From Aureococcus anophagefferens (lineage: Eukaryota; Sar; Pelagophyceae; Pelagomonadales; Pelagomonadaceae): a stretch of DNA of 64,000 nucleotides. This document shows positions 47,986 through 56,488 of this stretch, piece after piece. The stretch lies in assembly GCF_000186865.1 (NCBI RefSeq), contig NW_008705576.1:203857-267856 (forward strand), given 5' to 3'. The notes under the pieces were generated by a model. It worked only from the letters and a program-made list of their open reading frames with translations. It was not told where the DNA came from and did no database searches. Position 1 is the stretch's first letter. Each line of letters begins with the position of its first letter. The translations under genes and the position numbers were made by a program.

Positions 47986-49293
47986 ATGCCGCGCCGCTGG
48001 CCATGCCTGGCCTTGTTGGCAACGACAGCAGCAATGCGCGTAACACGCCGCGCTGCATTGGTCGGCGGCGGCGGCGTAGCCCTGCCGCTCTCGGCGCAAG
48101 CAATGCAATTACGGTCGCAGTCGCTGCTCGTGGCCAGCGGCGTAACGCTGCCGCTCGCGGCGAAAGCACTGGAGCCGCTGCCCGTGCGCTACGGCGGCGG
48201 CGACGATCAACTCGCCGACTGCTACCTGCAAGACGGCGAGCGCCCCGTCGTCGTCCTGCTGCACGGCGGCTACTGGCGCGCGAGCTACGGCAAATCGCTC
48301 ATGGACGCGGTCGCGCGAGACGTCCGAACAAACACCGAGTTCCACTGCGTGAACGTCGAGTACGCGCGCGGCGCCGGCAGCTGCGAGCGCGCGTCCGCCG
48401 ACGTCGCCGCGGCCCTGGCGTGGCTCGCGGGCCCCGCGGCGCGACGCCTCGGCCTCGACGCGACGAACAGGGCAGCAAAAGAGAGCGAAATTCCCAACTT
48501 CAAAGGCTCATATCTCGGCCGTTTCCCACTCGTTTCGGCTGATTTTTGGACAAGCGATCATCTCTCGGAACGGTCTCGAAGCGTGGATGCTTTCCGGAAC
48601 GCGCGCGCGCGGAACACTCACGTTGAAGCGACGTTGAATCACCCTTTTGCTGCCCAGGCGACGAACGTCGCGCTCGTCGGGCACAGCGCGGGCGGGCAGC
48701 TCGCGCTGCGGCACGCGCTCCGGGGGTCGCCGGCGGCCGGGCGGGGCGGCGCGTCGTCCGCGACGGTGCTGCGCTGCGCCGTGTCCTGCGGCGGCGTGCT
48801 CGACCTGCGCGAGGCGCGCGCGAAGCGCGTCGGCGGTTCGGCCGTCGACGACTTCCTCGGGGCCGACGGCGACGTCCGCGCGGCGTCGCCCATCGAGCTG
48901 CTGCCGCCGGCCATGACGTCGTCGCTCCGAGCGTCGGCGGACTGGCGCGGCGTGGGCGCGTGGGAGGATGGGCTCGCGGCGACGACGAAGCTGGCGTGCG
49001 TCCACGGCCTCGACGACTCCGTGGTCCCCGCGGCGCTGTCGACGCGTTTTACGGTGGCCGCCACGGTCGGCGGCTTGCCGGTGGAGTACCACCAGATCAA
49101 GCGCGAGGGCCACTTCGAGGTCCTCGCGCCGACCTCGCGGTCCTGGCGCGCGACGCGCGCCGTCGTCGAGGACGCGCTCCGCGCGCCGCCGGCGAAGCCG
49201 CTCCTCGGCGGCGACGCGCGGCGCATGGCGCCGACGAGGCGCGTCGACACGGACAGCGAGATCGTCATCACGACGCTTAGGGAAGTAACTTGA
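47986..49293 (+). CDS. Kynurenine-formamidase-like alpha/beta hydrolase
   Basis: Two exons, 47986-48459 and 48658-49293, 369 residues, joined across introner B3. The leader (MPRRWPCLALLATTAAMRVTRRAALVGGG) resembles an organelle signal. The oxyanion-hole motif HGGYW (93-97) is typical of kynurenine formamidases; nucleophile motif GHSAGG (Ser168) is restored only after splicing; a late Asp (HGLDDSVVP) and His (REGHFEVL) complete the triad. Reaction in the family: N-formylkynurenine to kynurenine plus formate, in tryptophan breakdown. Related esterases share these motifs, so substrate is not certain. Confidence 0.82.
   Translation: MPRRWPCLALLATTAAMRVTRRAALVGGGGVALPLSAQAMQLRSQSLLVASGVTLPLAAKALEPLPVRYGGGDDQLADCYLQDGERPVVVLLHGGYWRASYGKSLMDAVARDVRTNTEFHCVNVEYARGAGSCERASADVAAALAWLAGPAARRLGLDATNRAAKESEIPNFKGSYLGRFPLVSADFWTSDHLSERSRSVDAFRNARARNTHVEATLNHPFAAQATNVALVGHSAGGQLALRHALRGSPAAGRGGASSATVLRCAVSCGGVLDLREARAKRVGGSAVDDFLGADGDVRAASPIELLPPAMTSSLRASADWRGVGAWEDGLAATTKLACVHGLDDSVVPAALSTRFTVAATVGGLPVEYHQIKREGHFEVLAPTSRSWRATRAVVEDALRAPPAKPLLGGDARRMAPTRRVDTDSEIVITTLREVT
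48468..48657 (+). mobile_element. Introner family B, copy B3
   Basis: 190-bp element with perfect duplication GCGACGAA at 48460-48467 and 48658-48665. Intron 48460-48657 (198 bp), GC-AG; no GT donor gives the seamless product L-D-A-T-N-V-A-L-V-G-H-S-A-G-G. Ends are CAGGGCAGCAAAAG and TTTTGCTGCCCAG. Confidence 0.92.
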
Positions 49294-49365
49294 ACCTGTT
49301 GTTGAAGACCGCGGTCGGGCAGCCTCAGATGGAACGCGCCCTACCGACTTGAGCGCGCGCGAACC

Positions 49366-50118
49366 ATGGCGCTCGAGGGCTGCCTCGCGGGCAACCACGA
49401 CGCGGCGATGGCGGGCCTCTGTTTCTTTCCCCTGTGGCTCTGCCTGCTCATCGGCGGCCTCATGTTCGGCGGCGCGAACGTCGCCTACCAGGTCGACGAG
49501 GCCGCCGTGGCCGACTGGACGAAGGGCAGCTGCGAGGTCATTCGCGGCAATTCGAGCGTCTTCACCATGGACTGCGGGCGCGGCAACCGCGTGCACCAGG
49601 CCTGGGTCGCCGTGAAGCTGACCTTGTCGAGCAACGAGACGAAACTCGGCACCGCGCTCAAGCGGCCGTCCTGGCGCAAGGAGTGCGGCGGCGGCGAGAA
49701 CAACTGCGGCACCAAGTACTGCTTCGACAAGGGCGGCCGCGCCGCGGCGAAGCGCTTCCTCGCCAAGTTCGCCGACGGCGAGACCTACCCGTGCTGGTAC
49801 GACCCGGAATCCACCGCGCGCATCGCGCTGCGGAACAACGGCTCACCGCTCAAGGAGACCTGGATCGCCGGGCTGATCCTGCTCTGCCTCGGCGGCGTCG
49901 TGCTCCTGGCGTCGCCGCCCCTCGTCGCCTACGTGACGCGCGCGCCCAAGGCCGCGGTGCCCCGCGCGACGCCCGTCGCGGCCGCGCGCGCCGGCGCGCC
50001 CGGCGCCGCGCCGCCCATGGCCCAGGTCGTCGGCGGCGCCAAGGTCCGGCCCGCGGGCAGCCGGCCCTACTACGAGCGCAGCCCGTCGGGGGACCACATG
50101 TACGTGCATAACGCCTAG
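49366..50118 (+). CDS. Two-helix membrane protein with Cys-rich loop
   Basis: 250 residues. A first helix at about 17-38 (LCFFPLWLCLLIGGLMFGGANV) and a second at about 165-188 (WIAGLILLCLGGVVLLASPPLVAY) flank an ectodomain with six Cys (CEVIRG, MDCGRG, KECGGGENNCGTKYC) and YPCWYDPES, resembling the loop of DUF3592-type or similar eukaryotic membrane proteins. The C-terminal tail is Pro/Ala-rich, ending SPSGDHMYVHNA. Function unknown. Confidence 0.65.
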   Translation: MALEGCLAGNHDAAMAGLCFFPLWLCLLIGGLMFGGANVAYQVDEAAVADWTKGSCEVIRGNSSVFTMDCGRGNRVHQAWVAVKLTLSSNETKLGTALKRPSWRKECGGGENNCGTKYCFDKGGRAAAKRFLAKFADGETYPCWYDPESTARIALRNNGSPLKETWIAGLILLCLGGVVLLASPPLVAYVTRAPKAAVPRATPVAAARAGAPGAAPPMAQVVGGAKVRPAGSRPYYERSPSGDHMYVHNA

Positions 50119-50218
50119 TAGGGGAACGTGCAGTGCATGGTGAACTTTCAAACGTTAACAGCGGCAGCCGGGCTGCCAGTCTGGGCACCTGCCGCAGGTC
50201 GCGCGCTGCGCTAACACA

Positions 50219-51283
50219 ATGAGCGACCGCGTGACCGTCAACGTCGGCGGACGACGCTTCGAGACGACGTCGACGACGCTGTTGTCTTGCGAGTCGAGCT
50301 ACTTCGCCGCCCTGCTCGGCGACACCGGCCGGAAGCTGAGCGGCCGGAAGCGCGCGCGCGGCGATGAGTCCGAGTCTGAGGCCGCGCCGCGGGAGCTATT
50401 CCTGGACCGCGACCCGTCGCTGTTCGAGGTCGTCCTCCAGTTCATGCGCTCGGGCGGCGCGCTGCCCGCGGCAACGCGCGTCGATCTCGCCAAGCTCGAG
50501 GACCTCCGAGCGGAGGGCGAGTTCCTGTGCTTCGAGGGCCTCGTATCCGCGTGCGAGGCGGCGGCCGTGGCATACCTGGAGAACGTGAAGGAAGCCGCGG
50601 AAGCCGCCACGCCGCCCGAGGAAGATGCGCAACATCAAATGTTCAGCATCGGTGAAGCAGAGAAGACGATCGAAGTCCCGGAAGGGCAGGTGCTGTACAT
50701 CGTCTCGGCGACAATGGCCGGCAGAAATTGCCAGGTGAGACGCTTCACTCTTCATGCGGATAACGAAAAGAAGAGAGCGAATGGCGAACAATTCAATATA
50801 CCCAATTGCTATCTTGCTGCTCTTTCTGCTCCTCCTTTTGGCGACGGAACCATGCAATACGATTGGTTCGAGCATTCTTCGGGTGACTTCCAGCTTCTGG
50901 CTAAGGAAAATGTCGACCAACGATTCCGCGCCATCGCGCACGTCGGACTCGACCAGGTTAATTGCGGTAACATTCCACTGAACATGCAGTTTCGTCAAGA
51001 TCTGCGCATCTGCCTCGGAGGCGACGACGTCGAAAGCGTGACGCTGAGAGCCACGGGCAGCGCGATATGGCACCTCGTCACTTGGATCGGCCATCCGCAC
51101 AAGATTCCAGGGCTCATAGCACCGACGGCGGCGCCGTCTTACAGCTCCACGAAAGAGTCGGACGACCTGACGCTCGCGCTCGTCGCCGCGGCCACGACAA
51201 GCAACGCGGTGGCCGTAGCCGCCGCGGCAGCTGCAGCCATGGCGGCCATCATGGCGCTCCGCAGGCGCCGCGCGCGCCGCTAA
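50219..51283 (+). CDS. BTB/POZ (KCTD/T1-type) protein with C-terminal membrane helix
   Basis: 354 residues. The N-terminal BTB of potassium-channel T1/KCTD type is clear (RVTVNVGGRRFETTSTTLLSCESSYFAALLG; LFLDRDPSLFEVVLQFMRSGG; LRAEGEFLCFEGL), residues 4-110, with a Lys/Arg-rich insert. A beta-rich middle domain (about 130-300) follows, in DNA of lower GC than the BTB part. Near the end an Ala-rich helix (NAVAVAAAAAAAMAAIMAL) plus RRRRARR suggests a tail anchor. KCTD proteins act as adaptors for Cullin-3 ligases; the middle domain is not recognised. Confidence 0.8.
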   Translation: MSDRVTVNVGGRRFETTSTTLLSCESSYFAALLGDTGRKLSGRKRARGDESESEAAPRELFLDRDPSLFEVVLQFMRSGGALPAATRVDLAKLEDLRAEGEFLCFEGLVSACEAAAVAYLENVKEAAEAATPPEEDAQHQMFSIGEAEKTIEVPEGQVLYIVSATMAGRNCQVRRFTLHADNEKKRANGEQFNIPNCYLAALSAPPFGDGTMQYDWFEHSSGDFQLLAKENVDQRFRAIAHVGLDQVNCGNIPLNMQFRQDLRICLGGDDVESVTLRATGSAIWHLVTWIGHPHKIPGLIAPTAAPSYSSTKESDDLTLALVAAATTSNAVAVAAAAAAAMAAIMALRRRRARR

Positions 51284-51359
51284 GAAAAACCACGTATTCT
51301 ATGCGACGACACGCGCGCCACTAAGCAAAGGCGCACCCTATGCGGCGACGACGCGGGTC

Positions 51360-51809
51360 CTATCGCAGGATCTGGCCGATCCCCGCGGCGGCGGCGGCGG
51401 CGACGGCGACCGCGGAGAGCGCCGCCTTGAGGATGCCGCGGTTCCGCGAGGCCCGCGCGAGCTCCGCCGCGGCGCGCTCCTCGGACCGGCGCTGCACGGC
51501 CTCCATCTCGCTCTTGAGCCCCTCGCGCTCGGCCTCGGCGGATTTCGCGCCCTCGGACGCCGCGGCGACCTCCGCGCGCGCCGCCGCCAGCTCCGCGAGG
51601 AGCGCTTGCCGCGCGGCGTCGTCGCCGCCGCCGGAGGCGTCGGCGCGGCGCGCGACGTCGCGGCGGCGCGTCGAGCGCGGCAGCGCGCGAGGCTCCGTGG
51701 CGAGGGCCTGCCGTGGCTGCGGCGCGCGCGGCGCGGCACGCTGGAGTGCGCAGGCTGGGAAAGCGACGGCGAGGAGGACGAGGTGTGCAAAGATGCGTGC
51801 TGCGCGCAT
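51360..51809 (-). CDS. Small coiled-coil protein with signal peptide and C-terminal helix
   Basis: 149 residues from the ATG at 51809, which starts a signal peptide (MRAARIFAHLVLLAVAFPACALQ). An Arg/Ala/Ser-rich region follows, then a coiled coil (about 70-118) rich in Ala, Glu and Lys, and a C-terminal hydrophobic helix (GILKAALSAVAVAAAAAAGIGQIL). It could be a small plastid or ER membrane protein. No family recognised. Confidence 0.55.
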   Translation of the reverse strand: MRAARIFAHLVLLAVAFPACALQRAAPRAPQPRQALATEPRALPRSTRRRDVARRADASGGGDDAARQALLAELAAARAEVAAASEGAKSAEAEREGLKSEMEAVQRRSEERAAAELARASRNRGILKAALSAVAVAAAAAAGIGQILR

Positions 51810-52003
51810 TATGTCGCCGCGCGCGCTCTCGGAGAGCTCGTGCAAGCACCGGCTGGAGGCGGCGCTCTTGATGCCCAAAAGTTCACACAAACTGTAATTG
51901 AACTTTTTAAACGAGACCCACCCGGGCCCGTCGTGGTCCTCGAAAACGTTCTCGACCCGAGCCCCGGGCGGCCGCGCTCCTCGACGTCCCGCACGGCGAA
52001 GCG
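51810..52003. promoter_or_regulatory. Divergent intergenic region
   Basis: 194 bp between the coiled-coil protein (minus) and the PG-rich protein (plus). Contains a short AT-richer stretch near 51875-51910. No motif recognised. Confidence 0.35.
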
Positions 52004-52795
52004 ATGGGCCGCAAGTCGCCGAAGAAGAACTTCGTCAAGGAGAACGCGAAGCACCACGCGCCGAAGCCGAAAATCGACGACGCGGTCCCCAAGGTCGACG
52101 ACGGCCAGCGCATCGTCCCCGACAAGCCGGCGCCGACCTCGTCGCCCGCGCCGTCGCCGCGCGGCACGGCGGCCTTCGCGCCGAGCTCGCACCGCCGCTT
52201 CTCCGACCCCTTCGTCTACGCCGCCGCGTCCGAGGCGCCGGGGCCCGGCGCGTACGACGCGACGTCGCCCGAGCGCCGCGGCGGCGTCGTCGACTACGCG
52301 CGCGGCGACCGCGCGTCGCCGCCGCGCGAGTCGCCGCCGCGGCCGCCGGAGCAGCCGCCGCGCGCGCCCGAGGCCGCGGGCGCCGAGGACGACGACTCCG
52401 CGACCGTCGCCTCCGACGAGGACAGCGTCTACGAGGCGGCCGTCGCGTCCGAGTGGGAGGTCACGGTGGACAGCCGCCACGAGATCCTCGGCGAGCCGCT
52501 GTCGCCGCGCACGGCGAGCGCGCGGACGCGCTACTCCTTCCAGGAGGACGTCGTCGTGTCCGCGCCGACCGCGACGGCGGCGGCCGCGCCGCCGCCGCCG
52601 CCCCACGCGGAGCGCGCGTCGACGGCCGCGTGGGGCACCATGATGGTCTGCTGCGTGCCCGCCGTCGTGACGGGCATCGCCTGCGCCGCGGGCGCGTCCC
52701 TGCTGGAGACGCTCAACCTGAAATCGAACGCGCCGAGGCTCCGGGACCAGGCGCGGCCCGCGCCGAAGCCCCGCAGTACGAGCGCGGAGATCTAA
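52004..52795 (+). CDS. PG-rich (STPG-like) protein with a hydrophobic segment
   Basis: 263 residues. Contains one PGPGAYD motif (about residue 80), the signature of sperm-tail PG-rich proteins that line flagellar microtubules, with FSDPFVYAAASEAPGPGAYD resembling a full repeat. The rest is low complexity with acidic SDEDSVYEA and Pro runs. A hydrophobic stretch at about 205-228 (WGTMMVCCVPAVVTGIACAAGASLL) could be a membrane helix, odd for this family. One repeat is weak evidence for an axonemal role. The stop is 13 bp from that of the TPR gene. Confidence 0.5.
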   Translation: MGRKSPKKNFVKENAKHHAPKPKIDDAVPKVDDGQRIVPDKPAPTSSPAPSPRGTAAFAPSSHRRFSDPFVYAAASEAPGPGAYDATSPERRGGVVDYARGDRASPPRESPPRPPEQPPRAPEAAGAEDDDSATVASDEDSVYEAAVASEWEVTVDSRHEILGEPLSPRTASARTRYSFQEDVVVSAPTATAAAAPPPPPHAERASTAAWGTMMVCCVPAVVTGIACAAGASLLETLNLKSNAPRLRDQARPAPKPRSTSAEI

Positions 52796-52808
52796 GGTTC
52801 GACACGTG

Positions 52809-54329
52809 TTACTTGAGCGCCCCCCGCACGGCCTTCACGAGCGGGTTGGGCTTCGGGGGCAGCGTCATGGGCGCCGCGCTCGGCAGCTCGACGTCGACGG
52901 CCTTGGGCGCGAGGGACGCGAACTTCTGCGCGTCGCCGCGGAGCTCCGGCGGCCACTCGGGCCGGTTCGCGGCGAGCCAGGCCTCGGACGTGAACGCGTC
53001 GCAGCTCAGGGCCGCGTCGACCTTGGCCAGTTTGCCGTAGGTCGCGTCGTAGGCCGTCGACCCGACGCGGCGCCGCTTGACCTTGGCGTCGCCCCTGGGC
53101 GAGTAGTCCTCGCCCGCCTGGCCCGCGCCGTCGGCCTCGAACTCGTACCATAAAAAGTTCTGGCCCGTCCGTTGCGTGACGTAGGGGTTCGCCGGGTCCA
53201 GACCCACGGACACGGCGGCCAGCGACCGCGCGGCGTCGGCCAAAGCCCGGTTCTTCTTCGCTTTTGTGCGCTGGTCGTTGCCGAGGTCTTCCGCGTCGTC
53301 CGCGACGACGCGCGTCCGCGCGTCGTCGACGTAGGTCTTTAAACGCAGGCAGCCCGTCTGCCAGAGCGCCGTCGCGTCCGTGCGGTCGTCGTCCTTGGCG
53401 TAGAGCCGCGCGGAGAGCGCGAGGTGCAGCTCCGCGTCCTTGCGCGACAGCTCCTGGAGCAGGGGCACGTCGTCGGGGTTGTTCGACACGGGCTTCGACT
53501 TTTGGGCGAAGACGCGCCGCGTCTCCGCGACGGCGTCCGCGTTCGCCGTCGCGTAGAGCGCGAGCGCGCGGTCCGCGGCGGCGTTGCGCGCGCGGATCGC
53601 GTCGCCGACGCGGTCGTGGGCCTACGCGGAGGAAGGGTGTTTTTCGCGACGACTCGTCGGGAGAGGACGCGGCCGGCGCGCGGCCTCGGCGTCCGCGAAG
53701 GACCTCGCCGCCGCCGCGAAGTCGCCGTCGCGCGCCGACGCGCGCGCCAGCAGCTCGTAGGAGAAGGGGTTGCGCTGCTCGAGGTTCGGCAGGTCCTCGT
53801 CGAGGGCCAGGGCCGCCTTGGCGTCCGCGCGCGCCGCGCCGTGCGCGCCGCGCGCCTCCTCGAGGCGCGCGCGCGCGAGGAGCGCGCGCGGCAGCTCGGC
53901 GGGATCGGCGTCGCTGTTGCCCTTGAGGAGCGTGACCTCGGCCGCGAGGTCGGCCTCGGCCTTTTGGGCGTCGCCCTCGCGCTGGTACGCTTTCGCGCGG
54001 AGAGAGTAGAGGCCGGCGAGCTCGTCGTCCGCGAGCTTCTCCTTCTTCCAGGCCTCGATGGCCTTGCCGAGCAGGGGCACGGCGTCCTTCTGCTCCTGGC
54101 TCGACGCGTCGAGCGCGCGCTGCACGAGCTCCAGCGACGCGGGCGACGGCGGGGCCGCGGCCTGGGCCGCCTGGGCGAGCGGCGCCGTCGCGAGCGCGAG
54201 CGCGAGCGCGTCGCCGCCGACGCGCTTGCAGAGCCGGAGGCCTTGCGCGGGGACCTGGAGGCCTTGCGGCAGCCGGAGGCCCTGCGCCGCCCACAGGAGC
54301 AGGCCAAAACACGCCGCTTTAGGAGCCAT
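52809..54329 (-). CDS. Plastid-type TPR-like repeat protein
   Basis: Two exons, 54329-53682 and 53621-52809, 486 residues. The leader (MAPKAACFGLLLWAAQGLRLP) is a signal peptide, followed by a transit-like region and an Ala-rich stretch (DALALALATAPLAQAAQAAAPPSPA), reminiscent of plastid-lumen import. TPR-like helical pairs span about 70-330 (LYSLRAKAYQREGDAQKAEADLAAE; LLARARLEEARGAHGAARADAKAAL; YELLARASARDGDFAAAARSFADAEA). Exon 2 contains RTGQNFLWYEFEADG. The 60-bp GC-AG intron is needed to keep the downstream frame. Likely a scaffold in plastid complex assembly. Confidence 0.7.
53622..53681 (-). other. 60-bp GC-AG intron in the TPR gene
   Basis: Gene-strand donor GCGCGCCGG, acceptor CGCGTAG. 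Without splicing the exon 1 frame stops at 53622. Only GC donors (at 53681 or 53684) give the right phase; the GT sites nearby are out of phase. No clear target duplication. Confidence 0.6.
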
Positions 54330-54443
54330 CGCAGCGTGACTCAGAGCTGCTCTTCAACAACTCATTGTTGACGTGACGTTGACGCGGGATCGCACGGCTT
54401 ATCTTGCGCTAAACGGCCGTGGCAAGCATAATGAACATCCACC

Positions 54444-56184
54444 TTACTCCTTCTCCTCCGGCGGGTCGAGGACCGCCTCGGCGTCCTCGTACTGGCGGTA
54501 CTCCTGGACGAGGTCGTTCACGTTGGACTCGGCCTCACAGAACTCCATCTCGTCCATGCCCTCGCCCGTGTAGTTGTGGACGAACGCCTTCTTGCGGAAG
54601 AGTGCGGTCATCTGCTCGCGGACGCGATTGAGCGGCTGGCGCACCGCCGTCGAGTTCGCGATGGCCGTCGACGACACGGCGCCGGATATTGACGACGCGC
54701 GCGGCGGCGGCGCCCAGCCGTCGAAGAGCTTCGCGCGCGTGGGCACGTACGCGTCGGCGCGCGCCGCGAGCTCGGCCTCGACGTCGGCGGCGGACGGCGG
54801 GCCGCGCGCGAAGAGCGCCGCGGCGAGGAGCTTGGACGCGGGCCGCGCGTCGGACGTTGCCAGGAGCGCCGCGACCTGGGCAGGACAAGGGTGATTCAAC
54901 GTCGCTTCAACGTGAATGTTCCGCGCGCGCGCGTTCCGACAAAAGCATCCACGCTTCGAGACCGTTCCGAGAGATGATCGCTCGTCCAAAAATCAGCCGA
55001 AACGAGCGGACAACGTCCGAGAAAGGAGCCTTTGAAGTTGGGAATTTCGCTCTCTTGTCCTGCCCTGGCGGCGACGCGCGCCGTCGCGGCTTTCACGTCG
55101 CCGTCGTACTGCGCGACGGGCAGCCCCGCGGCTAGCATCTGCCGCCGGAACGCGTCGTCCGCGGCGACGTAGGCCGGCGGCGCCGCGACGTCGTTCGCCG
55201 GGTCGCGGCGCTCGGGCGTCTCGCAGTAGAGGTGGTCCAGCGCCGCGGCCGGGGAGACGCCCGGCGGCGCGGCGCCCGCGAGGAGGAAGTGGAGGCGCCG
55301 GCCGTAGGTCCAGGGGCAGAGCGCGTGGTGGAAGGAGCGGGGCAGTTCAACGACGCCGAGGGAAAGCGGAACGGCGCCGTCGCGTCGGCCATCGCGCGCG
55401 CGGCCGCGGCCTCCGGGCTCGCAGTCTTCGCGAGCGCGTCGGCGTCGAAGAGGATCGCGTGCGCGCCTTGGGCATTATTCAGTTCGATGAGCTGGTGGAG
55501 CGCGAGAACCGCGTTGTAGGGCTGCGTCGGCGATTCCGAGAGCGCCGAGCCCGGCAGGACGGCGAAGCTCGCGAGGACCCGGTCGGGGTACTCCTCCGCG
55601 ATCTTGGTCAGGAGCAGCGGACCCAAGCCGCCGCCGGTGCCGCCGCCGAGCGCGTGGCAGACCTGGAAGGCCGCGAGGCGGTCGCACTGCTCCGCCTCCC
55701 GCCTAACTACGTCGAGGCAGGCGTCGACGATCTCCGCGCCGGACGTGTAGAAGCCCTTGGCCCAGTTGCCGCCCGTCGCCTCGCCGTAGACGTGGTTGTC
55801 CGGCCGGAACAGCTTGCCCAGCGGCGCCGCGACCGTCGCGTCGCAGCCGCTCTTGTCCGCGTGCACGAGCACGGACCGGGGCACGAAGCGGCCGTCGCTC
55901 GTCTCGTTGAAGTAGGACGCGGGACCGGCGCCCGCGCCCGCCGCGTCGACGCCGTGCTCTTGGCAGATCGCTTCCCAGAAGGACGCGCCGATGCGGTTGC
56001 CACTGCTTCCCACGGACACTTGGACGATGCCGGCCTTGTGGCCCAGGACGTTCTGCTCGTACCAGGTCTCGATGTCGGCGCGCGAGTAGCCCTCGTTCTT
56101 CGCGTCCTCCTCGGACTGGTACGGCGCGTTCGGGAGCGCCTCTTCGATGGAGTCGTAGGTCGCGGCGCTGGCGGCGGCGCCCAT
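54444..56184 (-). CDS. Divergent beta-tubulin-like gene with a single-base frameshift
   Basis: Exons 56184-55076 and 54875-54444 across introner B4, about 513 residues if the shift is ignored. N-terminal extension [12 protein letters not shown] (possible N-myristoylation) precedes tubulin: [35 protein letters not shown]-like [15 protein letters not shown] loop [34 protein letters not shown] and the C-terminal [37 protein letters not shown]. Near 55355-55362 the frame jumps by one base: FRFP is followed in another frame by [24 protein letters not shown]. Total exon length is one short of a multiple of three, consistent with a one-base deletion. Either a sequencing error or a decaying divergent tubulin. 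Confidence 0.8.
54876..55067 (-). mobile_element. Introner family B, copy B4
   Basis: 192-bp element. Flanking 8-mers are GCCGCGAC (54868-54875) and GCGGCGAC (55068-55075), one mismatch. Gene-strand intron 55075-54876 (200 bp), GT-AG, restoring A-T-A-R-V-A-A-L-L in the tubulin-like gene. Confidence 0.9.
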
Positions 56185-56488
56185 GGTGCTTGCGGTTGGC
56201 GGAGATGGAAGGCAGCCCGGAGCTTGCGGCGACGAGGCGTTTGCAGGCGGAGGAAGGCTGCCTGGTTGTGGTGACGAGGCGGAGCTGAAAGGCAGCCCGG
56301 TGCTTGCGGCGACGAGGCGTTTGCAGGCGGAGCTCGGAGGAACGCTGCCCGGCCGAGTATTGAAATTCAAGAGGTCGTGGTGAAGTGGACGTTTACCAGA
56401 TGTTACCTCTCGGCGGCAAACGATGAGTAGCAACGGCGGCTTGTTGGAAGCGTAAAGAGCGGCGCCTTGGTTGGAAGCGTAACGAGAT
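56185..56488. promoter_or_regulatory. Divergent intergenic region with imperfect 80-bp repeat
   Basis: 304 bp between the tubulin-like gene (minus) and the coiled-coil gene (plus). Holds the direct repeat listed separately and a short repeat TTGGAAGCGTAA (about 56444-56455 and 56471-56482). Both promoters must lie here. Confidence 0.45.
56211..56332. repeat. Imperfect direct repeat, 80-bp spacing
   Basis: A 42-bp block GGCAGCCCGG(A/T)GCTTGCGGCG... through GCAGGCGGAG occurs at 56211-56252 and 56291-56332, with one mismatch. Between the copies is a related GAAGGCTGCCTGG...GACGAGGCGGAG stretch. Confidence 0.85.

Noticed and set aside
53622..53681. Small intron of the TPR gene as a third family C introner
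   Set aside because: Shares only GTCCTCT with the C copies; no 8-bp duplication or inverted ends were found.
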